A stretch of 64,000 nucleotides of DNA from Perilla frutescens (Eukaryota; Streptophyta; Magnoliopsida; Lamiales; Lamiaceae): positions 44,761,001 through 44,825,000 of the forward strand of contig BRKX01000009.1 of the NCBI GenBank assembly GCA_026008535.1, given 5' to 3'. The position numbers were made by a program, and so were the translations under genes. The notes beneath the pieces were generated by a model that was given only the letters and a program-made list of their open reading frames with translations, did no database searches and was not told where the DNA came from. Shown here piece after piece: positions 43,091 to 56,600 of this stretch. Every line of letters starts with the position of its first letter. Position 1 is the stretch's first letter.

Positions 43091-46000
43091 TTCTGATCGG
43101 AGAACTTATCGAGCTACTTTCTCTCTCTAGATTCTGACACAAGGTTTTTCTCTCTCACTTCGACGGTGTTGTACGGAGAAAGGCAGTTGAAAAATGAAAA
43201 ATATTCCAAGAAAATAATTGGAAAATATAAGGACAATTTACTCCCTACTTCAGTAAGTGTGTGTAGGGGTATAAGTGAAATTTCGAAAAGAAAAAAGTTC
43301 CCCAAAGCAAAAGAATTTATATATACTCTGTAATACTTTTTGGGGAGGAAAAAGTAAGAGTTTGAACTAACAGAAATAATCTTGACGGAACTCACAGAAA
43401 AATGTTTAAATATTGGAGCTAATTATTTTAAATAGTTGTACACATTTTCTTTATTTATTTTATTTTTTAATATAGATGGGTTGGGTTAGGGCCTAGCATT
43501 TCATTATCAACTCGGGCTCTAATTTAGGCCCGTCGTTCAACTTTTGCTATGGTGTCTGACTTTCTGCCTCAATTAAATCTATTCTCCCTCATAAATCGAT
43601 GCAAAAATTATGAAGTGTATATTAGATTAACTGTGACTAGTTTTTGGTATTTTATTTTATTATTCATTCTTTTTTGGAAGAAGTTGACGCTATATGCATG
43701 AGATTTTGAAATTTTGTAGAATCATTATAGAAAAAACTTCTTGAATTAAAATATAAAAATTGAATAGTGCTCCCTCCCTACCAAAAATGTAATCTCCCTC
43801 CATTTTTTACACATTTTTTTAGTGAACTTTTAATTAAGTTTGAGACTCGTATATATGTTTTTCCGGGTTGTTTTGCAATACATATATTAATTGTGGGTGT
43901 ATCACAAACTAATCAAGATAGTGTGTTCATGCTTCATGGTTACTAATATTTTTTTTTGTTTCTTCTCGCAGTCATTTGGAGTGCATATTTCACAGTCGTC
44001 ACGTTAGTTATTACTTGTGTTAATTCTTTTTTTTTTTTAACTCGGTATTTATTATTTATATTGCTATATGTATGTATCAAATTAATCAATTACCTATGTT
44101 TCTCTATTTTAGTAGAACACAATAACCTTTCATTTAAAGAATATATATGCTTTTCTGTATGTTCATGCATGTTTTATTAATATTATTATTTGATATTTAT
44201 ACTCATCTAATAGTTTTTCACATATATTGTGTTGATGCAGCATCAATCGAGTACCGAATGAATGGATTCTAGACATTCAAAGTGTTTTTTAGTGTAATAT
44301 TGTTACTTCAAATTTTAGTACATAGTATATTATCGAATGAATGTATAAATAGGTTTTTGTATTTTAGCAGATCTGTTCAATTTTTTTTTTTATTTCACTT
44401 GCTTAATCTTTTATTGTATCTTAAAATATATTATTGTACATGCATGTTTAATGTAATAATGTTCAGTGTTCACCTTATATTAATCATAATAGTTTTTGAA
44501 AGACTGGTAATCAAATGGTTATGCTCAGAAAAGTTATAAATTTTTAAGTTTTTTTTATATTATATGTACTGTATTGTGGAACTCAGTAGATAGTCACTAT
44601 TTATCATTCACCGTACACATGAACAACAAAATTTAGTTTCACCCAATTGTTTCGAAATGATATAACCACAATAATTCATATTTACTATTTATTAAAAAAA
44701 TCATTGTCTTCTCAAGCGAGATTCGATAATTAAAAAATAAGAACAATGTGCTCCAATGAACAACCTTCATTTTTTTCTGCCTAATTGCATCTACCCAAAT
44801 TAGTAAATTCAATAAATATATTGATTTCATTATATATCAATATAATTTCTTATAAATACTGATCTTAATTCACAATATATTTAATTATGACAATCACTAT
44901 CTAATTGGGTTTATAATTTTTCAACTAATTATAAACTATCTATTTGTACTTGCCAAATATATGTTGATTAGATTATGGTGGTATAATTATTTAATTATGG
45001 CTATTATATTAAATAATGGCAGTCTCCATTTTAAAACTATAATATAGATTAGATATGCTTTGTAAATTTTGGTGTTTAATTAATTTGAATTTGAATTTGT
45101 TATCATTCTTCTATAAATGTGTGAGTGAAAAAAACTGCATCAGTTTTTTCAATTTAAGATTCAAAAGATTGGCTAGCTATTGATTTGAAGCTTGAAAGAT
45201 GGATTCTATTGATTCAATCTTGAATGATTTACCACCAATTTAAAGTTTACAGGTTTAACAGTGTTAAAATTTCATTCAACAAAAACTAATATATTGACTG
45301 TTAAATGTCCACATCATCTTCGTACACTATTTCTGTAAAATTAATTAAAGTAAGAAAAGGGCAAATTTTATTCACATTAAATAAATTTAAAAAAAAAAGG
45401 GTTCATATTTCATGTCTCATTACGTCATATATTTTCTTACTTACACAACAAAGCAACATGCCAAATTGAAGATGCACAATTAATCTGCTCATGGATGTTA
45501 TTCCTTGATACAGTAATAACTAGCCAATATCATAATTAATCTATGAATGTGTTTTTCATAACCATGGGATTTTAAATATCTTAAATATTTATTTTTAAAG
45601 TTAATTAAATATATTAAAAAATCATGATCCACATAACAAAATTTAAATTAAATATATTTCTATTTTTGAATTAAATGTATTGATTGATTTATCAATTTAA
45701 TATTAAATATTTTTAAAATTTTAAACCTAAAATATTTAAATTATCATTTTTAATATATTTCAAATAGTTAAAACTTATACAAAAAGCAAAATTTATCCCA
45801 AATCGAAGACCTAACAAATATTGTTGTGTATGAACAAACTATGAATTGTGAAGCCCAACAATAATCTTTCTACTTTCTCAAGCTTTTAGTTGAGATCAAG
45901 TGAAATATTTTGATATTTTATTTTATAACTTTAATATTAAATATTAAATACATTTTAAATTTATAGATTTGGAATATTTAAAATTTAAAATTTTGAATCA

Positions 46001-46193
46001 AATATATTAAAAAGTTCAAATAAATTTTTTTCAATATTTTAATTTTAAATTTTACCTTTTATATCAAATATATATTTTTTATATATCACTTCTCATTCCC
46101 ATTTTTTTGTAAATTTGTGAAACTCTAAACATGTATATATGTGTAATCCATAATGCCATGATATTTTGTTCCTCAAAAGGTTCCATGTAATAA

Positions 46194-46201
46194 CACCCAC
46201 C

Positions 46202-46233
<32 letters not shown>
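46194..46233. repeat. (CCCA)n(CA)n compound microsatellite
   Basis: About four CCCA units are followed by about twelve CA units. Confidence 0.95.
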
Positions 46234-46451
46234 TAACAATCCATTTACAAAGAAAGAAATATCAAAACAATCAATCGTTCCAAGCTAATGGTCTTTTCTC
46301 TTATAAATTAAAAAGATGTTATTGACACACATTTTATCGAAAAATACACAAGTAATTCACGATTCAGTTTATATAATTCATATATTTATATACTAATTAA
46401 ATTCATGATTGAATAAATTTTTATTATTATATGTAATTTTTTTAATAATAT

Positions 46452-46488
46452 ACACTGTGCGATGCACAGTGTGGTATACTTGTAATTC
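46452..46488 (+). other. Possible decayed Helitron 3' end
   Basis: A 9-bp stem ACACTGTGC-GAT-GCACAGTGT is followed after about six bases by ATACTTGT, one base from the Helitron CTAGT/CTRR end. No 5' TC terminus was identified. Confidence 0.3.
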
Positions 46489-47997
46489 ATTATAACATAA
46501 TCATTGCAATTTTCCAAAAACCAACACATCTTTTAAATTGAATTGAAAATATTAAAATTTAAAAATTGAAGTTGGAAATAAAACCAAACATCCTTTTACT
46601 TTTCTATCATATTACTCATTTTATTTAGTGAACATATCATATATAGAAAATAGTATCATGCTTGTATACTTTTGTTATGAAAATATAACTGAACTCAATT
46701 CTCAAATATGGCTCTCATTTAATTTGCTTGGTTCATATATTTGAGCCATGTTTTGTTCTTGAACTAATTCTTTCCTCGAGTTGATAAAGGTATAATTGAC
46801 ATTATTTTTGTTTTAATTATACATTATATATATACATAAGTACGTTTTTAGCAATTTCGTCCAAAAATATATATATTTTTTACATGATCATCAAAATACC
46901 TGTTAGTTGGGTGTAACTGTTCAAGTTCCATCCCACCACTTGAAGGACAATTCGATTATGACTATAACAATATAACATGATGTCAACTCTCAAATCACAA
47001 CTATTACTAAGTACGATTATAATACGAATCATGATTAATGCTTATAAAACAATTGGCCTAATTATAGGAAAGAGGCCTATGGAGCTTAAAGTTTGAGTTT
47101 AATTTTCACTAATTAATAGCTCGCATTTTTATATTTTTTAAAATTTCAAATTTTATGGTAGATAGATTTATCCACCAAATGATCATGGTTTTTCTTCTAA
47201 TTTTGTTTGAGCTAGCTGTTGCTTAGTTTATTAGTCTATATTTGACAACTATTTGCACATTAATATTCACCTTACCATCGTTGGGGGGCATAAAGTGTCA
47301 ACTAATTAATTTGTTAAAGGATGAACTTCATCCCCCTTCTGTGGCGAGACCGAAGATAAAAATCGGGAGTTGCCATCTGAGATAGGGTTAGCTTTGTTTA
47401 CAATGCTGGGACATTGTTAATTTATAAAAATTAATTTATACTTATTATATATTAATTCAAAGTAGTGCACAATTTTCGAGAAAAAAATTTCCCACTCAAA
47501 AATGTCAAATCAGAAAATATTTTTTTTAATTCTTTTCAATTGATTAAAATATTAATTTGAGCATAACATAAAACAGGACTTGGGTGCAAGAACGGTTATT
47601 TCCGCCTATTTCAGGCGGCCACGTGGCTCCACGCGGACATGTCACGTGGCACATGATTCTTTTTATTGTAGTTGGAATGATGATAGTATTAATCTCAGGT
47701 TGATACATTTCTTTATCGTACTTGATACTTTTCTGTTTACCATATGGTACTTTTTATTTTACCGAACTCGTGTTTTACTTTCCTTTGCAAATTCTTGGAA
47801 TGATGATTGTTTTAGATTAATCTCAACACATACAATATAAAAATTGAAAAAAAAAATCAGAATTTGAACTAAATAAACTTATATAAAATAACTAGCAGAC
47901 CTCTTACTTTTTAATGATACAGATGGTACTTTTCGAATGTTTTGTGATACTTTTTAATAGGAAGGTTGGTACTCACTTTGGACAGATTTTTTTTTAT

Positions 47998-48092
47998 GGG
48001 TTGACCCACTCAAAGCCGGTTGACCCGCGTTGACCGGGTCAAAGCACGGGTTGACCCGCGTTGACTGGATCAAAAGCGGGTTCGACTGACCC
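47998..48092. promoter_or_regulatory. Cluster of TTGACC/TTGACT (W-box-like) words
   Basis: Within about 95 bases there are four TTGACC, one TTGACT and one inverted GGTCAA, embedded in repeated GGGTTGACCCGCG. It ends just before the E4 insertion site. Whether WRKY proteins bind it is unknown. Confidence 0.4.
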
Positions 48093-48111
48093 ATCTCATA
48101 TAGTGTTATTT

Positions 48112-49599
48112 TGTTCGGTATTTATTTTCACCTAAACTGCAAGTGTACAGCGAGGCTTATAGGATAGCGGTGAACAAGAGTATCGTATCCGCAGGGATTT
48201 AAGATTTAATCGGCTAGTTATTCAATTTAACCCCTCGTAGTTATCTAGACTATCAAACATGGTTGGATTTAATTAATTAAAAACTAAAGATAATAAATAA
48301 AATAAATCACCACAGCAGAAATCAACACAGATAAATCAAACACTGAAGAAGAAGACGCATTCTAGGATTGGATAATCATTATTTAATCCATTCTCTTAAT
48401 CAATCCATTTAATGTCTATGTTGGGATTTAAATCATGCTAGAACAATCACTCATGTATTCTAAACCTTCTCTCGAAGCGCCTAGATTGTAGATCACATAA
48501 CAAATATTAACGTCTCCGTTCAATACCTATTATGCAACTCCTAATGGTTCCAAAGATTTATTGTTCTCTAAATTAATCGCAACTCTCTCGAGTGATATTG
48601 ACTAACTAGTTAATTATTCTAGATCTTGTGTTAAAACTCATCTCTCGAATTATGGATTAACACATCAAATTGTATCATTTAGTGATCAAGTAAATATTAC
48701 AGAGAAAACAGGAATAATCAAAACATAATTAAATCATAGACACCAAATAATATGAATTAAAAGAACTTCATAAATAAATCATAATCCAACCCTAGAATAC
48801 TAGGGTTTTAGCTATCCATGACAAAATAAATAACTAAAATAATCCACAAAATAAACATTGTATTCTAAGAATAAAGTAAATAATACCCGGAGATTCTATA
48901 TTGGCTTTGGTCTTGAACACTCTTGAATCCTTTGGTCTTGTTCTTCGCGTCTTCTTTTGTCTGCAGCAACTCTCTGTTGGTAATTTTTAGGTAGGAGGAA
49001 TTATGTCTAATTTTCGTGCATTGAATCCCTTAAATACCAAGTTAAGAAAAGCCCAAAATAGGTCAAAAATCGGACAGACCCGCTTGATTCGTGACCTCGC
49101 TCGCGACCCAGTCACCCGCGACTCGGGTCGCGAGTCCACGTGGCATGACGTGGCGCTGACGTGGCAGAAAATTCGCGACCAACCTTGAAATTCGCGACCG
49201 GGTCGCGAGTAAAACAAAGGAGAACCCTGCCTCTGTCGCGCCATGTAGAAGAAAAGGAAAAAGTGTGATTCGCGACCAGATTCGCGACCCCCCGGGTCGC
49301 GAGTATTTCCCAGCTCCGGCAGCCTCTCACTGTTTTGCTTCGTTCACACTCGTTTTTCATCCGATTGACCCGATTCTTTTTACACCGCGTTCCTAACTTG
49401 ATTTCCTATCTTTCTAGGGTGCTCCCACACTCGTTTGAGGTCCACACAAAAAATGGCATTAATTTCCTTCACAATGAACAAACACGTGACATTGCACAAA
49501 ACATAGAAAACTATGTAAAACTCAACACTTCATGCATGCAATGCCCATCAAATACCACTCAAATGTACCTCAAAATACATGTAAAATATGATGTTATCA
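48112..49599 (-). repeat. 3' LTR of E4
   Basis: It begins TGTTCGGTATTT and ends ATGTTATCA in genome orientation, next to the purine tract. It contains the TCGCGA cluster at 49093-49300. Confidence 0.92.
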
Positions 49600-50886
49600 A
49601 CTCCCCCAAACTTAAAACATTGTTTGTCCCCAAACAAAGAACAAAACCAAACATGGAATTCAAACAATACATAACTCCACAATTTATAATCTAGCATCTA
49701 CAACCTCGAAAATCTAATCGGGAAAAAAACACGAATAAGCACAACACTCAAATCATGAACACATGCAATAGATTTCAATGAACAAGTATCAGGCCAATGA
49801 TCCTCACCGGTATGTGTTTCGCTCAAACACTCAATGTGTGATAAAATAAGGGTAAGCACTCATTGAAACATTGAACTATACACTTGATCTACCATAAGCT
49901 TGCATGAAATCTCAACTCTCCACTGACAAACAAATGTGCTCAAAATTAAGATCAACTAGGGCTTTATTAAGGTTGTAATGTAGGCTCGGGTTAAGGTTAG
50001 GAATATTCGGCTCAAGTGACTCAACAATTGCAACACAATCCACCACTTTTACTTTCTACTCCCACTACTTATCACATTCAAACACTAGCTGGAATTTTTT
50101 TCAACTTTCTCCTACACCACCTTAAGTCATCCATATTTTTTTTCTTTCTTTCAACTCATGGACCTTTGGTCTCTTTTCTTTATTTCTTTTCATTGGCACT
50201 TTTCACATTTTTTTTTCTTTTTGTGCTCTTTTCATTTTTTTTTTCTTCTTTTCAATATTCACAAAGCTTTTTTTTTGTGCACCAACAAAAATTCACCAAT
50301 TATCACCATTTTTTTCCAACCCAACTCTATAATTCTTTACCCTTCTCTCTATTTCTCCACAAGAATCAACAAATGACATCCCAAATAGGCTTCCAAAGAA
50401 AAGGCAATTAGGCACAAAAGGGCTCGCAAAGGAATATAATGAATTCAGGATAGTGTATGGATAAATAGCTAAAGAAAAGATGGCCTACTATCATCTCCTA
50501 TTTTCAAGCACAGCAACTCAATCTCAAGCAAGACGACATGAAAGTTCTAGAGAAACAAGTGCATAGACAACCAACACACGAGAACAAAAATTAAGACAAT
50601 AGTCTTATAGGCTCAAAATCTCACAGCTCAACATTGGCCAAAATAAAGCTTGAAAATCTCCAAAATACATGTTCATTCAAATCATGCTATACATGCTCAA
50701 ATCATCCCCAATCAAATATCTCAATTATACAGACTAAATCATAAACCATAAAGCATATATGATCAAAATCCCAAGTAAAATTCAAGACCAAAATTCAAAA
50801 TTTTTCAACTTTCCGGAAAATAAAACCAAAACAAAACTAGTAAAACAGGTAAAAACACAATAAAGGTCTAGACACTACAAGCATAC
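49600..50886 (-). other. E4 internal noncoding tract, left of E5
   Basis: It runs from the purine tract beside the 3' LTR to the E5 site (CATAC at 50882-50886). The sequence is T- and C-rich low complexity around 50090-50300. I see no gene. Confidence 0.7.
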
Positions 50887-52080
50887 TGATGAAGCCATGC
50901 AAGGCATTGAAGGCCTTGAACCCGAGCTGCAATTCAAAGGTCCAATGACGCGACTTCGAGCGAAGAAATTACAAGGTTATTTCCAAGTGATGATTCGCAA
51001 GAAGTTTGAGGAATTAGAAGATGAAAAGTGCAGCCATACTTTAGTTAATTTATTAACTAATGAAGATCAAGATCATACCACGGAGAATATAACTTGAAGA
51101 GTTGAAGAAGAGAGCAAGAAGAAGTGCATTTGTGCATGGAGCTGTTTTCGCCCTTGATTTAATTTAATTAAAGGGTTGATTTTTTATCTAGACTATAGTA
51201 TTTATTTAATTACTTTAGACTATAGTTTAGATCATTTTTTAATTAATTAATAAGTGTAATTTTCGTTCATAATATCATAGGTTTGACTAGAATTATATTT
51301 AAGGCAATTTCCTACCTTGAATAGAATTCTAGTTTAGGTATTTTTCTAGTATAGTTAGAGATCCTTTTTGGATCAGATTTTAGGCCTTTTTTCTACCTTA
51401 TTTTCGTGCATATTAAGCCCTATAAATAGGGGAATCATGTTACTTTGATATTTTAGACATTATTGATTAAAATTGCTTTTGCATTCAATTTGTGTCTCAA
51501 CCGTCAAAGCTTTTGATTGTTTTCTGTCGAAAATACTCATTCTTGAAGCCTAGCAACTTTGAGTCTTACATCAAGGGAACGTTCTAATTCACACGAGGAA
51601 TTAGGGTGAACTCGCTACCGAGGAGTAACTTTGAGATTCATTTTCGTCGTACAAGATACGCCGGGGATTAATCGGGTTGCAAATCACAACACCTCCATCG
51701 CCCAGCCACCATCTTCAACGTCAACCATAAGCCATCCACGTCCGTTTCAAGTCCAGCCACGTTCGTGTTCAAGTTCGTGCTCGTCTCGTTCAATCCGTAA
51801 GTCTGTTACCACTCTATCATACCCTATCGACTCTAACCCTTCTAAACCTAATCATCATCATCGAAATTCCATCATCCTTACCCATATCATAGCCGTCCAA
51901 TACAGCCCTCACTTTGTTGGATTTGTGTTATTTTGTGTGATATTGTCTAGGTATTTTAGTTGAGTCGTAGTCGTCTAGATATTCGAGTATAGAATCCTTA
52001 CTTCACCGACGTAGTTTCAATCCTTAGCTTCCGCGTATTTTTGTGTCTCGTCGTGTCATTAGCCCCGGGTCACATCATAA
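50887..52080 (+). repeat. 5' LTR of E5
   Basis: It starts TGATGAAGCC. A TATAAATA box is at 51421-51428, and it ends CACATCATAA. The end is set by the target duplication; a CATCA end three bases earlier would look more canonical. Confidence 0.9.
51421..51428 (+). promoter_or_regulatory. TATA box of the E5 5' LTR
   Basis: TATAAATA in a GC-richer context; the same box is at 58317-58324 in the 3' LTR. Confidence 0.7.
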
Positions 52081-52082
52081 AT

Positions 52083-52095
52083 TGGTATCAGAACC
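52083..52095 (+). other. E5 primer binding site
   Basis: TGGTATCAGAACC, the tRNA-Met type primer site with a changed end, lies two bases after the LTR. Confidence 0.8.
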
Positions 52096-52920
52096 ACGTC
52101 GGTTTATATCGTTCGTGGTGCCATACTCATTTATTTGTCCCGTTTATTTTGTTTGCGTTTTATCGAGTTGTAATTTAATTTCCGTATTGTTCATTGTTTA
52201 AAAAAAAAGGGATCAGATCGTACAAAAAAAAAGAGAAAAGAAACGATAAAAAAAAGAGGTATATCCATTGTTTCCTTTGTGTTCTATTTTATTTTGGTAC
52301 CTTCCTTTTAGGTACAAATCCATAGTTGGTTATTCCCTTTTAGATTCTCTTTCTTTTAGGAAGTTTCCTTCTTAGTTTGTTTTGATTTTGGTAACTACCT
52401 TAGATATCTTATTTTATTTTTGGTTCTTTCCTTCTAGAGTCTAGGGTAATTAAGGTATTTAGATTGTGTCACATAGATTGATACATATCCAAAGCCTTTC
52501 CTTTCCTTCTTTCTTCATTTCTCTCCTACCTTTTACCCTAACACACCCGGTTTTCCGGTTTTCCATCTTCTCCCTACTATTTCTGCTCTCGAGCTCTGAT
52601 TTTTCTCCACTATACCATTCTGGAAACGTCTCGACGAGAAGAACCAAACTCATTGCTTTGCTATGACATAAGGGCTTTTTAGGCCAAATTCCATCAGCTT
52701 CAAGGTGAAATCGCCCCCAGAAGTTTGAGAGAAGCCGATTTCAAGCAACGGAAGAGTCGATTAACACCACCATATGCACACCTCTCACACGAGCACCACT
52801 ACATACTTGAGAGCATACACGAGGGGTAAAATACAGAGAGAAAACACGAGTGATTGTGAGGAATTGTGAGGTCCTATACCCTGTTTTCCTTTCACGTTTG
52901 TTCATTGTTTGCAGGTACGC

Positions 52921-53607
52921 ATGGAGTCCAGAGACGGGTATAACAAAACACGTGATAAGGCACCCGCTTCACCTAGTTCTCATACAGACGCGGCTTCATC
53001 GATGCCACAACCATGGGATGCCCAGTTCCACCATCAAGAACTGGAGCATAAGCTAGATAGTTCGTTGGCCAAGATGATGGCGCAACTCAAGCTTATTGCT
53101 GCTCGAATTCCTGTCCAACAGCCAGAAGTAGTTCATCAACCTGAAGCAGCTCGTCAGCCAGAAGTTCATGTAGCCGAGCCAGCCAGGGCGAATGCTGGGG
53201 CACCACAAGCTCAGCGGCGCCAACCTCAAGTGCAGTTTAATGATCACTATGATCGTGAAGCTGAAGAAGATTATGGTTACTATGCAGAGGAGTTAGAGGC
53301 TGAGTATGATCCGTATCAGAGATGTGACCGACCACGTCTGCCCTACAGACAAGCACCCCGACGTGCAGATCCCGACAGCTTGTTGAGCAACATCAAAACA
53401 AGCATCCCAGAGTTTGAAGGCCTTCACGATCCTGATCTGTACTTGGATTGGGAACGTAAGGTTGAGAAGATCTTCGACTGCTATGACTTTCCTGAGCAGA
53501 AGAAGGTTAAGTTAGCATCATTAGAGTTTCGAGGCTACGCAGCCTCATGGTGGGAGATGCAGCAGGATCGACGCCGACGTGAGAGATATCCACCCGTCGA
53601 TACTTAG
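52921..53607 (+). CDS. E5 gag, N-terminal part, ended by a nonsense codon
   Basis: The start at 52921 (MESRDGYNK) is preferred over the upstream Met at 52909. The product has a coiled N-terminus, an Ala/Gln/Pro-rich linker and the beginning of the gag capsid domain (IPEFEGLHDPDLYLDWE, EKIFDCYDFPEQKKV, SWWEMQQDR). TAG at 53605-53607 stands where relatives have Trp before the EEMK motif. Downstream sequence continues in the same frame, so this is a premature stop in a single gag-pol reading frame. A truncated gag would lack the zinc knuckle. Confidence 0.85.
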   Translation: MESRDGYNKTRDKAPASPSSHTDAASSMPQPWDAQFHHQELEHKLDSSLAKMMAQLKLIAARIPVQQPEVVHQPEAARQPEVHVAEPARANAGAPQAQRRQPQVQFNDHYDREAEEDYGYYAEELEAEYDPYQRCDRPRLPYRQAPRRADPDSLLSNIKTSIPEFEGLHDPDLYLDWERKVEKIFDCYDFPEQKKVKLASLEFRGYAASWWEMQQDRRRRERYPPVDT

Positions 53608-53613
53608 GAAGAG

Positions 53614-56600
53614 ATGAAAGGATTGCTGCATGGCAGGTTCATTCCTGTACATTATGAGAAAGAGCTCGAGAAGAAGCTCACCCGGATCAAGCAAGGGACC
53701 CGATCAGTTGAAGAATACCACAAGGAGCTTGAGACTGCCTTGAATAGAGTTGGGAAACAAGAGACCTTAAATGCTACCATCATTCGGTACATTGAAGGCA
53801 TGAATCCTGACATCGCATGTGAAGTTGAACTCAAGAACTTCACAAGTATAGAAGAGATGGTGCACTACGCATCAATTGTGGAGAGACAACTCAGAGAGGG
53901 AAGGCGGAGATCGCACCACAGTTCAGCCCCTGTTCGACCCCCATGGAACAAAGGTACGAATCCCACATCATCTTCTATCCCTTCTACTGAGTCTACTCGA
54001 CCCCGAGGTCAGTCCGGACCATCCGAGCGGCGTTTCGACCGTTCTACACCGCAGTCCAGTCGTAGACCCGAGTCTACACCGGCACCACCGTCCAGACCAG
54101 CCTATACACGACCTAATCCACCCAGCCTAGCACCTAGTGCCAATCAGAATCGAGCTAGAGACATCCAGTGCCATAAGTGCCAAGGTTGGGGCCACTTTCA
54201 AAACCAGTGTCCAAACCGGCGTGTTCTGTTCATTACCGAACAGAATGAGATCGAGTCAGCCAGTGAGGACGAGGACCAGCCCGTAGTTGACACCAAGAAG
54301 GAGCTAGAGACACCTCCAGTCGACTCGGATGAAGAGGAACCCGAGCTTCCTCATCTTAGTCTTGTGTCTATACGCAGTCTGAGCATCAATCGTGAAGAAG
54401 AGCAGCCGGATCAACGTGAGCATTTTTTTTTCACACGTGTTACTATCAAAGACCAGACCTGCTCGATGATAATAGACAGTGGGAGTGTGATCAACGCCAT
54501 GAGCCAGTATGCAGTTGACAAATTGGCGCTGACCACCATCAAGCATCCGAAGCCATACAAGCTGCAGTGGCTTACGGATCGAGGAGAGATCAAAGTAACG
54601 GCTCAGGTAAGTGTCTCATTCTCTATTGGTCAATTTTCTGACTCTGTTGTTTGCGATGTTATTCCTATGGATGCAGCACACATGTTGTTAGGCAGACCAT
54701 GGCAGTTTGACAGACAGACGATTCATGATGGCTTCGCAAACACGTACATCGTGAAGAGAGATGGACGGACTACTACACTCAAGCCGTTGTCCCCTAAAGA
54801 CGTTGCAGAAGATCAACGAATTATGCAAGAGAGGTTTAGAGCTGAGAGAGCAAAAGAGGCCGCCGCCGCAGCCCGGATCGCCGCCAACGGTACCCAATCG
54901 ACTGAGACCCCTAAGAAGGCCGCCACTACTACTTCTTCAGCCCCTAAACCGTCCTCCAAAGATTACCTTGTGCATGGGAATTCGTCTGGATCAGCTGCAA
55001 AGAAAGATCAAAACCGCAGCCTGTTTATTTCAGTGAAAGGCGTAGAGAAAGCATTAAAAGCAGGTTTACCTTTTGTTCTTCTATCTTATAAGAGTAGTGC
55101 TATTAGTGATGTTTCTTTGCCTAGTGTTGTGCAGCCACTTATGGAGGAGTTCGCGGATGTATTCTCGGAAGAGATTCCAAGTGGATTACCTCCAGTTCGT
55201 GGGATCGAGCACCAGATCGATTTCCAGCCCGACGCCGTCTTGCCAAATCGACCAGCATACAGGACGTCCCCTGAAGAGACCAAGGAAATCGATAGACAAG
55301 TGAAAGAGTTGCTTGAGAAGAAGCAGATTCGAGAGTCGATGAGCCCCTGCGCAGTTCCAGTCATTCTAGTGCCGAAAAAGAACAACGAGTGGAGAATGTG
55401 CATGGACTGCCGCGCCATCAACAAAATAACAGTGAAGTATCGATTCCCTATCCCTAGATTAGATTATATGCTTGATGAATTATCCGGTTCTAAAGTCTTT
55501 TCCAAAATTGATTTGTGTTCTGGTTATTTTCAAGTTAGAATGCATGAAGGGGATGAGTGGAAAACAGCTTTTAAGACTAAGCATGGTTTATATGAGTGGT
55601 TAGTTATGCCGTTTGGTCTCACTAATGTACCGAGCACTTTTATGAGATTAATGAACCATGTTTTGCATGATGTGATTGGGAAATTTGTAGTTGTGTACTT
55701 TGATGATATCCTGATTTACAATCACAATGCACAGGCGCACCTAGCACATCTTAGGTGTGTTTTTGACATTCTGAGATCAGCCAAGTTGTATGGAAATCTG
55801 TCTAAATGTTCTTTTTGTTTAGATGAGGTTGTATTTCTTGGTTTTGTTGTGAGTGTACGTGGTATTGAGGTTGACCGTTCTAAAATCAAAGCGATTGAAG
55901 AATGGCCAACACCCAAGTCAGCCACGGAGGTTCGATCCTTTCACGGCCTTGCCGGATTTTATCGTCGCTTTGTGCGCGATTTCTCTAGCATTGCCGCGCC
56001 TCTTACTGAGCTATGTAAGAAGGATCGTAAGTTTGAGTGGGGTAAAGCACAACATGAAGCATTTACACGTTTAAAACATCTTTTATGTCATGCACCTGTT
56101 TTGTGTTTACCTAATTTTGATAAGATTTTTGAGATTGAATGTGATGCCTCCGGGATAGGTATTGGTGCTGTTTTGATGCAGGAACGGCGTCCAGTTACCT
56201 ACTTCAGTGAGAAATTGAATGGTGCAGCTCTGCGTTATTCTACCTATGACAAAGAATTGTATGCATTGAAGAGATCATTGGAGATGTGGCAGCATTATCT
56301 GTGGCCAAAGGAGTTCGTGATTCACACGGACCATGAGAGCTTAAAGCATTTGAAAGGGCAGCAAAATCTGAACAAGAGGCATGCAAGATGGGTCGAGTTC
56401 ATCGAGTCCTTCCCGTACATCATCAAATACAAGAAAGGAGAAGACAATGTTGTAGCCGATGCACTATCTAGACGGTACACGTTGCTGAATTTAATGCATG
56501 CTAGAATGCTTGGTTTTGAGTCGATTAAGAGTCTGTATGCATGTGATCTATTCTTTGCTTCGATTTTTGATGAGTGTTCGAAAAAGTCTAAGTCTTTTGA

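Larger units (their letters stand above)
43091..48106. other. AT-rich intergenic region
   Basis: There is no supported gene in 5 kb. Small ORFs at 43956-44539 are Phe/Leu/Ile-rich products of AT-rich DNA and lack family features. Items of note are a CCCA/CA microsatellite (46194-46233), a hairpin at 46452-46472, and GC-rich motif clusters at 47619-47648 and 47998-48092. Confidence 0.6.

Noticed and set aside
43766..43810. Second Stowaway MITE (CTCCCTCC words)
   Set aside because: Only one end-like motif is present; no matching inverted end or TA pair was found.
43956..44539. Two plus-strand ORFs that look like membrane proteins
   Set aside because: Hydrophobicity comes from AT-rich codons; no start context, no conserved motif, no neighbouring exons.
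50016..50411. Plus-strand ORFs rich in Phe, Ser and Leu
   Set aside because: Low-complexity T/C-rich sequence in the noncoding tract of E4.
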